From Alphaproteobacteria bacterium (GTDB lineage: Bacteria > Pseudomonadota > Alphaproteobacteria > Rhizobiales > Devosiaceae): 64,000 bases of DNA. The position numbers and the translations under genes are program-made. The notes beneath the pieces are model-generated. The model saw only the letters and a list, made by a program, of their open reading frames with translations. It was not told the origin of the DNA and did not search any database. How positions within the stretch are numbered: position 1 is the stretch's first letter; the number at the start of each line of letters is the position of its first letter. Shown in pieces: positions 18,685 to 28,930 of the stretch. Location: NCBI GenBank assembly GCA_018828145.1, contig JAHJWO010000028.1, positions 1 to 64,000 on the forward strand, given 5' to 3'.

Positions 18685-19535
18685 GCCAGATCGACAACCT
18701 GCCGCCATTGCGCGAGGTGATTGCCGAGCATGGCCTGCGCGCCAAGAAGGAACTGGGGCAGAACTTCCTGCTCGACCTCAACCTGACCTCGCGTATCGCG
18801 CGGGTGGCGGGACCACTGGAGGGCGTGCGCGTCATCGAGGTGGGACCGGGGCCAGGCGGGCTGACACGGGCGCTGCTGGCCGAGGGCGCGCGCGAGGTGA
18901 TTGCCATCGAGCGGGATGCGCGGGCCCTGCCGGCGCTGGCGCAGATTGCCGAGGCCTATCCGGGGCGGCTGACAGTGATCAGCGGCGATGCCATGGAGAT
19001 GGACTATCGGCTGCTGGCCGACGGGCCGACGCGGATCATCGCCAACCTGCCCTACAATATCGCGACGCCGCTGCTGACGGGCTGGCTGACGCTGGACCCC
19101 TGGCCCAGCTTTTTCGAGAGCCTGACGCTGATGTTCCAGCGGGAAGTGGCGGAGCGTATCTGCGCCAAGCCGGGCGAGGATCCCTATGGCCGGCTGGGCG
19201 TGCTGGCGGGCTGGCGCACCGACGCACGAATTGCGTTCAATGTCGGCCGGCAGGCCTTCGTGCCGCCGCCCAATGTCACCTCGGCCGTCGTGCATCTGGT
19301 GCCCAAGGCGGTGGGTGACGACGTGACCGTCAAGGATCTGGAGCATATTACGCGCGCCGCCTTCGGGCAGCGGCGCAAAATGGTGCGGCAGAGCCTGAAG
19401 GCCGCCGGCGTGCCGGTGGAGGGCCTGTTGCAGGCCGCGGGGCTGCGGGGAGACGAGCGGGCCGAGGAACTGCCCGTGGGGGCGTTCCTGGCCATGGCGC
19501 GGGCCCTGCCGGCGCTGCGCAAGGCGGCGGGCTAG
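18681..19535 (+). CDS. rsmA: 16S rRNA A1518/A1519 dimethyltransferase
   Basis: The 284-residue KsgA/RsmA dimethylates two adjacent adenines near the 3' end of 16S rRNA. Visible motifs are [11 protein letters not shown] (start of the methyltransferase fold), [14 protein letters not shown] (SAM site) and the catalytic [12 protein letters not shown] helical C-terminal domain follows. It is translationally coupled to pdxA, and its 3' end overlaps by four bases with the convergent MFS gene. Confidence 0.97.
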   Translation: MSQIDNLPPLREVIAEHGLRAKKELGQNFLLDLNLTSRIARVAGPLEGVRVIEVGPGPGGLTRALLAEGAREVIAIERDARALPALAQIAEAYPGRLTVISGDAMEMDYRLLADGPTRIIANLPYNIATPLLTGWLTLDPWPSFFESLTLMFQREVAERICAKPGEDPYGRLGVLAGWRTDARIAFNVGRQAFVPPPNVTSAVVHLVPKAVGDDVTVKDLEHITRAAFGQRRKMVRQSLKAAGVPVEGLLQAAGLRGDERAEELPVGAFLAMARALPALRKAAG

Positions 19536-20773
19536 ACGCCGGCTGGCGGCTCGGCGGGACGCTCGGGTACGGGCAGGACTGGCAGGAACATCAGGCGGAT
19601 GGAAACGAGGAAGGCGGCAAGGGCGGCGCCGCCGCTGACCAGCATGACGCCCGGCCAGCCCCAGGCCATCCAGGCATAGCCGCCGAGCGTGCCCAGCACC
19701 GACGAGCCGAGATAATAGGCGAAGAGATAGATGGCCGAGGCCTGGGCGCGCCCGACCACGGCGCGGCGGGCAACCCAGGCGCTGGCTATGCCATGGGCGG
19801 CGAAATAGCCGATGGTGGCAATGGCGAGGCCGGCAATGATGACCGGTGTCGAGGGGATGAGCGTCAGGAAGGTGCCCGTGGTCATGACGAGCACCAGGGT
19901 CCAGTAGACCTTGCGACGGCCGAGGCGCTGGGCCAAGCCGCCTGCCCAGGCCGAGCTGATGCTGCCGAACAGATAGACCACGAAGATCGCCGCGATGGCC
20001 GAGTGGCTGAGGCTGAAGGGCGGCAGCGCGAGGCGAAAGCCGGCGTAGTTGTAGAGCGTAACAAAGCTGCCCATGAGCAGGAAAGCCGAGGCGAAGAGCC
20101 AGGGCAGGCCCCTGTCGGTGAACTGGACAGTGACGAGACGCACCAGGTCGCGCATGCCAAGGCGGGAGCGGGCGGAGTTGTGCGGGGTGGGGAGCAACAG
20201 GACCACCGCGAGCGCGGCAACGGCAACGGCGAGCCCCAGCACCAGCAGGGCCGGACGCCAGCCGATCCAGTCGGTCAGAACGCCCGATACCAGGCGCCCG
20301 GCCATGCCCCCGATAGCGGTACCGCCGATATAGAGCCCCATGGAAAAGCCCAGGGCATCGGGATCCATCTCTTCGGCGAGGTAGACCATGGCGACGGCTG
20401 GCAGGCCCGACAGGGTCAACCCCATCAGCGTGCGGATGGCGATCAGCGACCACCAGTTTGGCGCAAAGGGCAGCAGCAGGCCGAGCGTGGCGGTGAGCAG
20501 GATCGCCCAAACCATCAGGGTCTTGCGGCCCAGGCGGTCGGCGACCCAGCTGGCTAGGAGCAGCGCGACGGCCAGCGTGGCCGTGGTGGCAGAGAGAGCG
20601 AGGGAACTGGTACCGGCGTCCAGGCCAAATTGGGCGGCGAAGATGGGCAGCAGCGGCTGGACCGAATAGAGCGACGCGAAGATGGCGAAGGCCGAGAGGA
20701 AGAAGGCCGTGTTCGCACGGAGGAAAGCCGGGGTGCCGCGCCGGATGGCCGCCGGAACCTGCGCCTCAACCAT
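19532..20773 (-). CDS. MFS transporter (YnfM-like)
   Basis: The 413-residue major facilitator has 12 predicted transmembrane helices. The loop after helix 2 carries the MFS motif [14 protein letters not shown], and the equivalent in the C-half is [11 protein letters not shown]. The overall pattern ([20 protein letters not shown]) resembles the drug:H+ antiporters of the YnfM/AraJ type. The substrate is not predictable from sequence. The gene is convergent with rsmA and upstream of gmk on the same strand, 35 bases apart. Confidence 0.88.
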   Translation of the reverse strand: MVEAQVPAAIRRGTPAFLRANTAFFLSAFAIFASLYSVQPLLPIFAAQFGLDAGTSSLALSATTATLAVALLLASWVADRLGRKTLMVWAILLTATLGLLLPFAPNWWSLIAIRTLMGLTLSGLPAVAMVYLAEEMDPDALGFSMGLYIGGTAIGGMAGRLVSGVLTDWIGWRPALLVLGLAVAVAALAVVLLLPTPHNSARSRLGMRDLVRLVTVQFTDRGLPWLFASAFLLMGSFVTLYNYAGFRLALPPFSLSHSAIAAIFVVYLFGSISSAWAGGLAQRLGRRKVYWTLVLVMTTGTFLTLIPSTPVIIAGLAIATIGYFAAHGIASAWVARRAVVGRAQASAIYLFAYYLGSSVLGTLGGYAWMAWGWPGVMLVSGGAALAAFLVSIRLMFLPVLPVPERPAEPPAGV

Positions 20774-20807
20774 AAATGCTCACCTCACCCATCGATTCAA
20801 CGGGCTG

Positions 20808-21446
20808 TCACAGCGAATCGATTTGGTTCTGCAAGTCCTTGACGAAATTATCCAATTGGGTGAGGCGCGGCCGGGCCAAGCGGGCGGCGGCAAGGATGGA
20901 GCGCACCTTCTGGGTCGACGCCTCAAGGTCATCATTGATGATGATGTAGTCGTATTCGGAATAGTGCTGCATCTCGAGCTTGGCGTTACGCAGGCGCTTT
21001 TCGATGGTGCCGACACTGTCCTGCGCGCGGCGCTCGAGGCGGGCGCGAAGCTCCTTGATGGTGGGGGGCAGGATGAACACAGTGACCATGTCCTTGCGGC
21101 TCTTTTCATAGAGCTGCAGGGTGCCCTGATAGTCGATATCGAAGAGGATATCGTTGCCGGCAGCCAGCTGTTCTTCGACCTTGGCGCGGGGGGTGCCGTA
21201 GAAATTGTCGTGCACCTGGGCCCATTCGAGCAGCTCGCCATCGGCCTTCATGCGATTGAAGGTGGGCACATCGACGAAGTAGTAATGGGTGCCCTCGACC
21301 TCATCGGTGCGACGGGCACGCGTGGTGACCGAGACCGAGAGGCGGATATTGGGATCCTGGCCGAACAGGGACCGGGAAATCGACGACTTGCCCGCACCCG
21401 ACGGCGAAGCGATAACCAGCATGACGCCGCGACGCTGGGATTCCAT
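20808..21446 (-). CDS. gmk: Guanylate kinase
   Basis: The 212-residue enzyme converts GMP to GDP. It has the P-loop SPSGAGKSSISR near residues 14-25, the GMP-binding SVSVTTRARRTDEVEG and FVDVPTF, and the FILPPTIKELRARL lid region. The true start is MESQRRGVML at 21446; the longer open frame upstream is the shadow of yicC. It lies ten bases after the yicC stop, the usual yicC-gmk order. Confidence 0.96.
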   Translation of the reverse strand: MESQRRGVMLVIASPSGAGKSSISRSLFGQDPNIRLSVSVTTRARRTDEVEGTHYYFVDVPTFNRMKADGELLEWAQVHDNFYGTPRAKVEEQLAAGNDILFDIDYQGTLQLYEKSRKDMVTVFILPPTIKELRARLERRAQDSVGTIEKRLRNAKLEMQHYSEYDYIIINDDLEASTQKVRSILAAARLARPRLTQLDNFVKDLQNQIDSL

Positions 21447-21456
21447 CAGCCAGTTC

Positions 21457-22347
21457 CTATTCGATATTCTGCACTTGTTCGCGTAGTTGATCGATCGCCG
21501 CCTTGAGGTCAAGGCCGATGGCGGTGAGCTCCACCGCATTGGATTTGCTGCACAGCGTATTGGCTTCGCGATTGAATTCCTGCGCCAGGAAGTCGAGCCG
21601 CCGGCCGACCGCGCCACCGCCCCGGATGAGCTGGCCGGCATTGGCGATATGGGCCACCAGACGGTCCAGCTCCTCGCGGATATCGGCCTTGGTGGCGAGC
21701 AGCAAGGCCTCCTGGGCGAGGCGTTCTTCGGGAATGGTGATGTCGTCGGCGATGGCGGCAACCTGCTCACGCAGGCGGGCGAGAATGACCTCGCGGCTGC
21801 GTGCGGGGTGCTGTTCGGCCTGCGTCACCAGGGCCTCGATCTGGTCCAGCCGGTCGAGCAGAATGGCGGCGATCTGGTTTCCTTCCTGACGCCGTGCCAG
21901 AACGAGATCGACCAAGGCCTGGGAGGCGGCGTCGAGTATAGCCGCGACGAGCGCTTCTTCGGCCTGGGCGGACATGGGGCTGTCGCGCTGGTCCAGCACG
22001 CCCTTGAGACCGAGAATGCCGTCGAGGCTGGGAGCGGTCGCTTCGACCTTGCCCTTGAGGTCATCGAGGGCGGCGAGAACCGTTGCCAGGGCCTGGCGGT
22101 TGACGAGCAGCTCGCCCCCTGCCCCATCGCGCTCGACCGACAGGCTGAAGGTGACCGAACCGCGCGAGACCATCTTGCCGATCAACTGACGGATGTCGCC
22201 CTCGAGAGCATCAAGGCCGGGGGCAAGGCGCAGCCTGATATCGAGGCCGCGCCCGTTGACCGACTTTACCTCGCAGGCAAAGGACGCGCCGGGCACCGAG
22301 CCAGTGGCCCGGGCATAGCCGGTCATGCTGGCAAGCGCCTGGCTCAC
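21457..22347 (-). CDS. yicC: YicC family endoribonuclease
   Basis: The 296-residue YicC/YloC protein has its N-terminal block ASMTGYARATG and CEVKSVNGRGLDIRLRL, and a conserved C-terminal DUF1732 region (RRLDFLAQEFNREANTLCSK). E. coli YicC is a ribonuclease that affects small-RNA turnover. Four bases overlap with the end of mltG upstream. The order mltG-yicC-gmk is typical of the group. Confidence 0.94.
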   Translation of the reverse strand: MSQALASMTGYARATGSVPGASFACEVKSVNGRGLDIRLRLAPGLDALEGDIRQLIGKMVSRGSVTFSLSVERDGAGGELLVNRQALATVLAALDDLKGKVEATAPSLDGILGLKGVLDQRDSPMSAQAEEALVAAILDAASQALVDLVLARRQEGNQIAAILLDRLDQIEALVTQAEQHPARSREVILARLREQVAAIADDITIPEERLAQEALLLATKADIREELDRLVAHIANAGQLIRGGGAVGRRLDFLAQEFNREANTLCSKSNAVELTAIGLDLKAAIDQLREQVQNIE

Positions 22348-23465
22348 TGTGCGGCCGGGGCGTCAGAGTTCTCGGCGGCCTGCTCTGCCTCGACGGCCTG
22401 GCGGGCCGCCTCGGCTTCCGCTTCGGCCTGTGCGGCGGCTTCGGCTGCTATGCGACGGTATTGCGCGACATTGTCCTGATGCTCGGCATAGGTTTCGGCA
22501 AAGACGTGGCCTTCGCTGGGCGAGGCACCCTTGGCGACGAAGTAGAGATAGTCATGCGTGTCGGGATTGGCGACAGCGCGCAGGGACTCGACGCCGGGAT
22601 TGGCGATGGGCGTGGGGGGCAGCCCATCGATCTGATAGGTATTGTAGGGCGTCTGCGCCTCGATCTCGGAGCGGCGCAGGCCGCGGCCGAGGGTCGATTG
22701 CCCCTTGGTGATGCCATAGATGATGGTCGGGTCGGACTGCAGGCGCATGCCGTCGCGGAGGCGATTGACGAAGACCGCGGCAACCTGCGGCCGCTCGCTG
22801 GCGAGGCCGGTTTCCTTCTCGACGATGGATGCCAGCACCAGCAATTGCTCGGGCGTCTCGACCGGCAGGTCGGGAACGCGGCTTTCCCAGACGGCGGCAA
22901 GCTCGGCAGCCATGGCGGCCTGCATCTTGTCGAGAACCGACTGACGCGTATCGCCCGGGGTGTAATCGTAGCTGCCGGGCAGGATCGAGCCTTCCGGGGG
23001 CAGCGAGGTGACTTCGCCAACCAGGTTGCCATCGGCATTGAGGCGCTGGATCGCTTCCCAGGAGGTCCAGCCCTCTGGGATGGTCACCGCATAGCGGATC
23101 GGGTTGCCCTCGGTGAGTTCCTGCAGGATGTCGGCCATGCTGGCGCCGGCCGGAATACGGAAATCGCCGGCCTTGAGCGCGGCCTGCCGTTCGGTGAGGC
23201 GGCCGCCGGCCTGGAAGATGTACTGGTTGGAAATGAGCCCCTGCTCTTCGAGGCGCGTCGAAATGGACGCCAGGCCCGAGCCCGATTCGACGCGGAAGGT
23301 CGCTTCCTCGGTGAGGGGACCATCGCCGTAGAACTGGGACGCGCCGTAGACGACGAGCCCGCCGGCCACCAGCAGGCCGATGACCAGCAGGGTCAGCAAG
23401 CCATTGAGGATGTCGACGAAACCATTGCTTGAACGGCGGCGGCGCCTGGGCTTGCGATCATTCAT
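22344..23465 (-). CDS. mltG: Endolytic peptidoglycan transglycosylase
   Basis: The 373-residue MltG has a basic cytoplasmic start, one N-terminal transmembrane helix (about 18-40) and a periplasmic YceG domain. The catalytic glutamate lies in LASIVEKETGLASERPQVA, followed by VFVNRLRDGMRLQSDPT, the family signature. It cuts nascent glycan strands and so sets chain termination. The C-terminal 50 residues are Ala/Glu-rich and probably disordered. Downstream of fabF but behind a strong terminator, it probably has its own promoter. Confidence 0.95.
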   Translation of the reverse strand: MNDRKPRRRRRSSNGFVDILNGLLTLLVIGLLVAGGLVVYGASQFYGDGPLTEEATFRVESGSGLASISTRLEEQGLISNQYIFQAGGRLTERQAALKAGDFRIPAGASMADILQELTEGNPIRYAVTIPEGWTSWEAIQRLNADGNLVGEVTSLPPEGSILPGSYDYTPGDTRQSVLDKMQAAMAAELAAVWESRVPDLPVETPEQLLVLASIVEKETGLASERPQVAAVFVNRLRDGMRLQSDPTIIYGITKGQSTLGRGLRRSEIEAQTPYNTYQIDGLPPTPIANPGVESLRAVANPDTHDYLYFVAKGASPSEGHVFAETYAEHQDNVAQYRRIAAEAAAQAEAEAEAARQAVEAEQAAENSDAPAAQ

Positions 23466-23577
23466 CGTGCTGGATCATCCTCGAAGCCCATTCGCTTGGG
23501 CGCGATGGGTCTTGTCATCGTTTTGAGTCAGCCTCATGGCCGGCGGCATTGTTGGTGTGCCGGGGGCACAAAGACAA

Positions 23578-23609
23578 GAGGCACACCGCGTAACAACGCG
23601 GTGTGCCTC
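23578..23609 (-). terminator. Intrinsic terminator after fabF
   Basis: A perfect 13-bp stem (23578-23590 with 23597-23609) with a six-base loop starts 20 bases past the fabF stop. On the minus strand it is followed by a T-rich TTGTCTTTG. It separates the fatty-acid genes from mltG. Confidence 0.85.
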
Positions 23610-23628
23610 CATTTGAACCGTGGAAAAG

Positions 23629-24897
23629 TCAGCCGACCTTGCGCATCACCAGGCTGGCATTGGTGCCGCCGAAGCCAAAGCTGTTGGACAAGGCCACGTT
23701 GATCTCCGTCTTGAATGCCGTCTTGGGCACCAGATTGATCGCGGTTTCAACCGAGGGATTGTCCAGATTGAGCGTCGGCGGCGCGATGCCGTCGCGCATG
23801 GCGAGCAGACAGAAGATGGCTTCAACCGAGCCGGCGGCGCCCAGAAGGTGGCCGATGGCGGATTTGGTGGAGCTCATCACCGTCTTGGGCGCGGCATCGC
23901 CCAGAACGCGGGTTACCGCGCCCAGTTCGATCTCGTCGCCCAGGGGCGTCGAGGTGCCGTGCGCGTTGATATAATCGATCTCGGAGGCATCGATACCGGC
24001 GCGCTTGATCGCCGCGCTCATGGCGCGGAAACCGCCATCGCCATCGGGCGAGGGAGCGGTGATGTGGTAGGCATCGCCCGACAGGCCATAGCCGATCACT
24101 TCGCCATAGATCTTGGCGCCACGCGCCTTGGCGCGCTCATAGTCTTCGAGCACGACAATGCCGGCGCCTTCGCCCATGACGAAGCCGTCGCGGTCCTTGT
24201 CGTAAGGACGCGATGCCGCGGTGGGGTTGTCGTTGAAATTGGTCGACAGGGCACGGGCGGCGGCAAATCCGGCCAAAGCCAGACGATTGACGCAGCTTTC
24301 GGCACCGCCGGCGACCATGACGTCGGCATCGCCAAGAGCGATCAGCCGTGCGGCGTCGCCGATGGCGTGGGCGCCCGTGGAGCAGGCGGTCACGACCGAA
24401 TGGTTCGGTCCCTTGAGACCGAAACGGATCGAGACATAACCAGAAGCGAGGTTGATCAGCCGGCCCGGAATGAAGAAGGGGCTGATGCGGCGCGGGCCCT
24501 TCTCGTGCAGGGTGATGGACGCATCGTAGATGCCGCCAACGCCACCAATACCAGAGCCGATCAGGACGCCTGTGCGTTCCTGCTCTTCCTGGGTCTTGGG
24601 CTCGACACCGGCATCGTCGATAGCCTGCTTGGAGGCAGCCATCGCGTAAACGATGAAGGGGTCAACCTTGCGCTGCTCCTTGGTATCCATCCACTCATCG
24701 GGATTGTACTTGCCCTCGGCGTAATCGCCGAGCGGCAACCGATGTGCGATCTGGCACGCGATATCATCGACCTCGAAATCGTCGATGCGCTTGGCACCAC
24801 TCTTTCCGGCCAGGATATTGGCCCAGGTGGCCTCAACTCCGCAGCCGAGGGGCGTAACGAGGCCCAACCCGGTGACGACAACGCGGCGCAATTCCAT
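23629..24897 (-). CDS. fabF: Beta-ketoacyl-ACP synthase II
   Basis: The 422-residue condensing enzyme elongates acyl-ACP with malonyl-ACP. The catalytic Cys is in VTACSTGAHAIGDA, the two histidines are in INAHGTSTPLGD and KSAIGHLLGAAGSVEA, and GFGGTNASLV closes the active site, so the Cys-His-His triad is complete. It sits 36 bases after acpP, its carrier protein, in the usual order. Confidence 0.97.
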   Translation of the reverse strand: MELRRVVVTGLGLVTPLGCGVEATWANILAGKSGAKRIDDFEVDDIACQIAHRLPLGDYAEGKYNPDEWMDTKEQRKVDPFIVYAMAASKQAIDDAGVEPKTQEEQERTGVLIGSGIGGVGGIYDASITLHEKGPRRISPFFIPGRLINLASGYVSIRFGLKGPNHSVVTACSTGAHAIGDAARLIALGDADVMVAGGAESCVNRLALAGFAAARALSTNFNDNPTAASRPYDKDRDGFVMGEGAGIVVLEDYERAKARGAKIYGEVIGYGLSGDAYHITAPSPDGDGGFRAMSAAIKRAGIDASEIDYINAHGTSTPLGDEIELGAVTRVLGDAAPKTVMSSTKSAIGHLLGAAGSVEAIFCLLAMRDGIAPPTLNLDNPSVETAINLVPKTAFKTEINVALSNSFGFGGTNASLVMRKVG

Positions 24898-24932
24898 GCT
24901 TTACCTGCCTAACTCGACCAAGCCCGGGGGGC

Positions 24933-25169
24933 TTAGCCGACGGCCTTAGTGAGGAAGGAGACGGCGTCGCCGAAAGTCTGGATCGACTCGGCAGCGTCAT
25001 CAGGAATCTCGACCGAGAATTCTTCTTCGAAGGCCATCACCAGCTCGACCTGGTCGAGAGAGTCCGCACCCAGATCGTCGATGAAGCTAGCCTTTTCGAC
25101 AACCTTCTCGGCATCCACATTGAGGTGTTCCACAACGATCTTGCGGACCCGATCAGCGACATCGCTCAT
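24933..25169 (-). CDS. acpP: Acyl carrier protein
   Basis: The 78-residue acidic ACP has the phosphopantetheine attachment serine in [18 protein letters not shown]. It carries growing acyl chains for FabD, FabG and FabF, all encoded around it. The 250-base gap upstream (25170-25419) is A/T-richer than its surroundings and probably holds a separate strong promoter, as is common for acpP. Confidence 0.98.
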   Translation of the reverse strand: MSDVADRVRKIVVEHLNVDAEKVVEKASFIDDLGADSLDQVELVMAFEEEFSVEIPDDAAESIQTFGDAVSFLTKAVG

Positions 25170-25419
25170 ATTGACTTCCCTTTTCGAAATCGAGGTTTCG
25201 TTTCGCTTCTTTATTGGCGCAGTGCCAAATCTTCAAGCACCGTGTTTGGCTGACCGACAGGCAATGTAGGCGCGCTTTCCGGCGCCCGCAAGGCAGTCTG
25301 CCACCGCTATCAGCGGGGCCGAGTATCACACTTGCAGCGGCTTGCCCAGCAGCCCGTATGCCGGTTTTCAACGGCTTTCGCCCGGTTTTGTTGCCACGCC
25401 GAATGTTGCATCGACACCA

Positions 25420-26157
25420 TCAGATCATCGCCATGCCGCCGTTGACGTTGAGCGTATGGCCGGTGATGTAGGCAGCGCCGTCGCTGGCCAGGAAAACCGC
25501 ACAGGCGGCGATTTCCTGCGCCGTACCCAGCCGGTTGGCCGGAATCGTGGACAGGATCGACTCGCGCTGCTTGTCGTTGAGCTCGTCTGTCATGGCCGAG
25601 GCGATGAAGCCGGGCGCAATCGAATTGACCGTGATTCCGCGCGAGGCGACCTCATGGGCAAGCGCCTTGTTCATGCCGATCAGGCCGGCCTTGGAGGCGG
25701 CATAATTGCCCTGCCCCGGATTTCCCATGACGCCCACCACGGAGGAAATGCCGATGATGCGGCCGAAGCGCTGTTTCATCATGCCGCGCAGAACGGCGCG
25801 GTTGAGGTGGAAGGCAGCCGTGAGGTTCACGGCGATGACTTCGTCCCACTCTTCGTCCTTCATGCGCATGAAGAGGTTGTCGCGCGTCATGCCGGCATTG
25901 TTGACGAGGATGTCGAGGCCACCCATGGCCGCCTCGGCGGCGGGGACGAGCTTGTCGACCTCGTCGAGCCTGGAGAGATTGGCCGGAAGAATCGCGCAGT
26001 CCTTGCCGATTTCCTTGGCCGTGTCTTCAAGCGCGCCAACGCGGGTGCCGCTGAGGGCGACGGTCGCGCCTGCGGCAGCCAAGGCCTTGGCAATCTCGCG
26101 CCCGATGCCGCCGCTGGCGCCGGTCACTAGGGCGCGTTTTCCAGTCAGATCAAACAT
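25420..26157 (-). CDS. fabG: 3-oxoacyl-ACP reductase
   Basis: The 245-residue SDR reductase has the NADPH-binding TGASGGIG near residue 14, NNAGMTRDNLFMRM, catalytic Ser in ISSVVG and YAASKAG. The C-terminus LNVNGGMAMI is the FabG hallmark. It reduces beta-ketoacyl-ACP in each elongation round. It lies between fabD and acpP on the minus strand. Confidence 0.97.
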   Translation of the reverse strand: MFDLTGKRALVTGASGGIGREIAKALAAAGATVALSGTRVGALEDTAKEIGKDCAILPANLSRLDEVDKLVPAAEAAMGGLDILVNNAGMTRDNLFMRMKDEEWDEVIAVNLTAAFHLNRAVLRGMMKQRFGRIIGISSVVGVMGNPGQGNYAASKAGLIGMNKALAHEVASRGITVNSIAPGFIASAMTDELNDKQRESILSTIPANRLGTAQEIAACAVFLASDGAAYITGHTLNVNGGMAMI

Positions 26158-26213
26158 TTAGTCCTCCCCCACGGAGATAGTGATTCAAGTCCTTGATGGC
26201 TTGATTCAGGTTC

Positions 26214-27164
26214 TTAAGCCGATAGTGCCGCCACGAAGGCATCGATATCGGCCGGCGAGCTGACGGCGGTGGCGACAGTCTCCGCGTTGATGCGTTTTGC
26301 AAGGCCCGTCAGCACCTTGCCGGTGCCAAGCTCAGCCAGATGGGTAACACCACCCGCACCGGTCAGCCACGTCACGCTCTCCGTCCAGCGGACGACGCCC
26401 GTGACCTGCTCGACAAGGCGCTGGCGGATTTCGTCCGGATCGGAAATCGGGGTGGCAAGCACATTGGCAACCAGAGGCACGACCGGCGCCTGCATGGTGA
26501 CTTCGGCCAGGGCGGCAGCCATGGCATCGGCGGCGGGCTGCATCAGCGAGCAGTGGAAGGGCGCACTCACCGGCAGCAGGAGAGCACGCTTGGCGCCCTT
26601 TGCCTTGGCGATCTCGACGGCGCGCTCGACGGCGGCCGTGCTGCCCGAGACAACGACTTGGCCGGGGGCATTGTCATTGGCAACGTCGCAGACATCGCCC
26701 TGGGCGGCCTCGTCGGCCACTTCCTGGGCGGTTGCCACGTCGAGACCCAGCAGGGCCGCCATGGTGCCGTGGCCGACCGGAACGGCCTTCTGCATGGCCT
26801 GGCCACGCGTCTTGAGCAGGCGGGCGGTGTCGGCGATGGAAAAGGTGCGCGCGGCGCAGAGGGCGGAATATTCGCCCAGCGAATGGCCGGCGACGTAGCG
26901 GGCGTGATCGGCAAGGCGGATGCCCTTGGCCTCGAGCACGCGGACGACGGCGAGACTGACGGCCATCAGGGCCGGCTGGGCGTTTTCGGTCAGGCGCAGG
27001 ATATCGTCGGCGCCTTCGAACATGATGGCCGAGAGACGCTGGCCCAGGGCCTCATCGACTTCCTGAAAGACGGCGCGCGCCTCGGGATAGGCGGCGGCCA
27101 GGTCCTTGCCCATGCCGATGGCCTGGCTGCCCTGGCCGGGAAAGGTGAATGCATAGCTGGTCAT
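26214..27164 (-). CDS. fabD: Malonyl-CoA:ACP transacylase
   Basis: The 316-residue FabD charges ACP with malonate. It starts MTSYAFTFPGQGSQAIGMG, with the catalytic serine in the nucleophile elbow GHSLGEYSALCA and the active-site His in SAPFHCSLMQPA. The open frame runs 42 codons further upstream, but similarity begins at MTSYAF. It is the first gene of the fab cluster on the minus strand. Confidence 0.97.
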   Translation of the reverse strand: MTSYAFTFPGQGSQAIGMGKDLAAAYPEARAVFQEVDEALGQRLSAIMFEGADDILRLTENAQPALMAVSLAVVRVLEAKGIRLADHARYVAGHSLGEYSALCAARTFSIADTARLLKTRGQAMQKAVPVGHGTMAALLGLDVATAQEVADEAAQGDVCDVANDNAPGQVVVSGSTAAVERAVEIAKAKGAKRALLLPVSAPFHCSLMQPAADAMAAALAEVTMQAPVVPLVANVLATPISDPDEIRQRLVEQVTGVVRWTESVTWLTGAGGVTHLAELGTGKVLTGLAKRINAETVATAVSSPADIDAFVAALSA

Positions 27165-27347
27165 GGTGTCGCCCCCTTTTGACTCAGTTAGACAATCCGC
27201 AGGCGGGCTGTCCAGTTGCGCGGGGTTTGAGCGGGAGTGTGTGGCAGAGTCAAGGCAGGATGGCGGCGCGGACCGCGAGCGCCTGTACACCCTGCTGGCG
27301 GAGGCGTATTTTGGTGGTGTGACAGGCTCTCAGAAAGGGAGGAAGTT

Positions 27348-27728
27348 ATGCTCACAGATCATCGTGCCTACGCAACCATCCCGGCTGCAGACATGAACCG
27401 GGCAAAATCCTGGTATCGGGACAAGCTCGGCCTGACACCCGCGCTGGAAGACGACATGGGCTGCCTCTACCGGGTTGGCGGCGGGACCAGCTTCCTGCTC
27501 TATCCCACGCCCAATGCGGGCAAGGCGCCGAATACCCTACTTTCCTTTGCCACCGACGACGTGGAGGCCGAGGTTAGCGACCTGCGCAAGCATGGCGTGC
27601 GCTTCGAGGAATATGACATGCCGGGCCTCAAGACCGTCAACGGCATTGCCACGATGGGCAAGTTCCATGCCGCCTGGTTCAAGGATTCCGAAGGCAATAT
27701 CCTGGCCGTCGGGGATGAACCCAACTAG
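27348..27728 (+). CDS. VOC family (glyoxalase-fold) protein
   Basis: The 126-residue single-module vicinal-oxygen-chelate protein starts at ATG 27348 after a strong AAAGGGAGGAAG. AYATIPAADMNRAKSWYRDKL is the first beta-alpha-beta unit, and FAAWF/FKDSEGNILAVGD near the end gives the usual glutamate metal ligand. Substrate is unknown; members include glyoxalases, dioxygenases and antibiotic-binding proteins. It is convergent with the lipoprotein gene. Confidence 0.88.
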   Translation: MLTDHRAYATIPAADMNRAKSWYRDKLGLTPALEDDMGCLYRVGGGTSFLLYPTPNAGKAPNTLLSFATDDVEAEVSDLRKHGVRFEEYDMPGLKTVNGIATMGKFHAAWFKDSEGNILAVGDEPN

Positions 27729-27842
27729 GTCATCTTTGAGCCGGACGCGTGTTAGTTCCGCCCGGCTCACGCTCATCCGAATGTGTCAGGCCTGGCCAGA
27801 GGCTGCTGGCGGGGACAACTCTTCCGGTCCCACTGCCAGGGG

Positions 27843-28208
27843 TCAGCGCAGGCCCAGCGCATCCTGGGCGCTGCGCTCGGCGACGTCGCCGGCCTGAGTG
27901 ATCTCGGCCTCGGTCTGGCCGAGTGCGCGTGCGGCGGCTTCTGCAGCGCGGCGGGCATTGACGACGGCATCGCGCTTGGCCTGATCGGTCATCGCGCCTG
28001 CCTGGTTGCGCAGGTCGTCGAAGGTACGCTGGGGGTTGGCAGCGGCCTCAACGGCGGGCGCCAAGGCATCGGGAACCTCGATCTGCACCGTAGTGGTGCC
28101 ATTGGGTTCGGTCTGCACGGTGGCTGCCGGCTCGTTGGTCGGCGCGTTGTCGCAGGCGGCCAGGGTGAGCACGGCGAGGGCGGCGAAGGGCAGCAGCAGC
28201 TTGGTCAT
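27843..28208 (-). CDS. Small lipoprotein of unknown function
   Basis: The 121-residue protein has a lipoprotein signal (MTKLLLPFAALAVLTLAAC; lipobox LAAC, Cys19). The mature part begins with a Thr/Pro/Glu linker and continues as a predicted amphipathic helix rich in Ala, Arg and Glu. No family is recognised. The domain layout would suit a periplasm-facing anchor or stress-type lipoprotein, but that is speculation. Confidence 0.72.
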   Translation of the reverse strand: MTKLLLPFAALAVLTLAACDNAPTNEPAATVQTEPNGTTTVQIEVPDALAPAVEAAANPQRTFDDLRNQAGAMTDQAKRDAVVNARRAAEAAARALGQTEAEITQAGDVAERSAQDALGLR

Positions 28209-28511
28209 ATAAGCAGTCTCGGTTGGATCAGGCCGCCTCCTAGCAGGTCAAAGCCGGCAAAGATGTGACCGCAAAGCAGCGCGCGAAGACGCAAGGGCCT
28301 TGTATTTCCGCCGTCCCTGGCCTATTGGACCGCCAGCAATTCGTTTGGCCGGGGGCTGAACGGAGGGTTTGCCATTTGGAATGGCGAATAGGGCATGCTG
28401 CCCGGCCTCCCGTGTTCCCGCTCTTTGCAAGACTGCTTTGACGCCTTTCCGGCTTCAAGGAGGCTCCGCGCCAGACATTGCTGTGTTTGAACCACGAAGG
28501 AAGGCGCATCA
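28209..28511. other. Leader and promoter region of rpsF
   Basis: This 303-base gap between the divergent lipoprotein gene and rpsF has no convincing coding frame. A stem formed by CGCCTTTCCGG and nearby CAAGGAGGC is visible about 60 bases before rpsF and may be an autoregulatory leader, as known for S6/S18 operons, but I could not confirm the S6:S18 binding motif. AAGGAAGG is the rpsF ribosome binding site. Confidence 0.4.
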
Positions 28512-28913
28512 ATGGCCCTTTACGAGCATATCTTCCTGGCGCGCCAGGACGTTTCCCAGCAGCAGGTCGAAGAACTGACCGCTGCCCTGACCGAAGTCCT
28601 CGCCGCTGGCGGTGGCAAGGTCACCAAGAATGAATATTGGGGCCTCAAGGGTCTCTCCTACCGCATCCGCAAGAACCGCAAGGCGCATTACACGCTGCTG
28701 AACATCGATGCTTCGGCTCCGGCCGTCGCCGAAATGGAACGCCAGATGCGCATCAATGAAGACATCCTGCGCTTCATGACCGTGCGCGTGGACGAGCTGG
28801 AAGAAGGCCCGTCGGCAATGATGCAGAAGCGCGACCGCGACGACCGCGATGGCGACCGTGGTGGCCGTCCTGGTGGTGGCTTCGGCGGCGAACGCCGTCC
28901 GCGTCGTTTCTAA
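28512..28913 (+). CDS. rpsF: 30S ribosomal protein S6
   Basis: The 133-residue S6 has the ferredoxin-like fold ([44 protein letters not shown]). The C-terminus is an Arg/Asp/Gly-rich tail, commonly long in alphaproteobacteria. S6 binds 16S rRNA together with S18, whose gene is 17 bases downstream. Confidence 0.97.
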   Translation: MALYEHIFLARQDVSQQQVEELTAALTEVLAAGGGKVTKNEYWGLKGLSYRIRKNRKAHYTLLNIDASAPAVAEMERQMRINEDILRFMTVRVDELEEGPSAMMQKRDRDDRDGDRGGRPGGGFGGERRPRRF

Positions 28914-28930
28914 TTTAAGGACATACAGCT

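Noticed and set aside
25205..25240. TTGAAG/AATAAA promoter for acpP on the minus strand
   Set aside because: Spacing (15) and sequence are too weak to call, although a promoter in this gap is likely.
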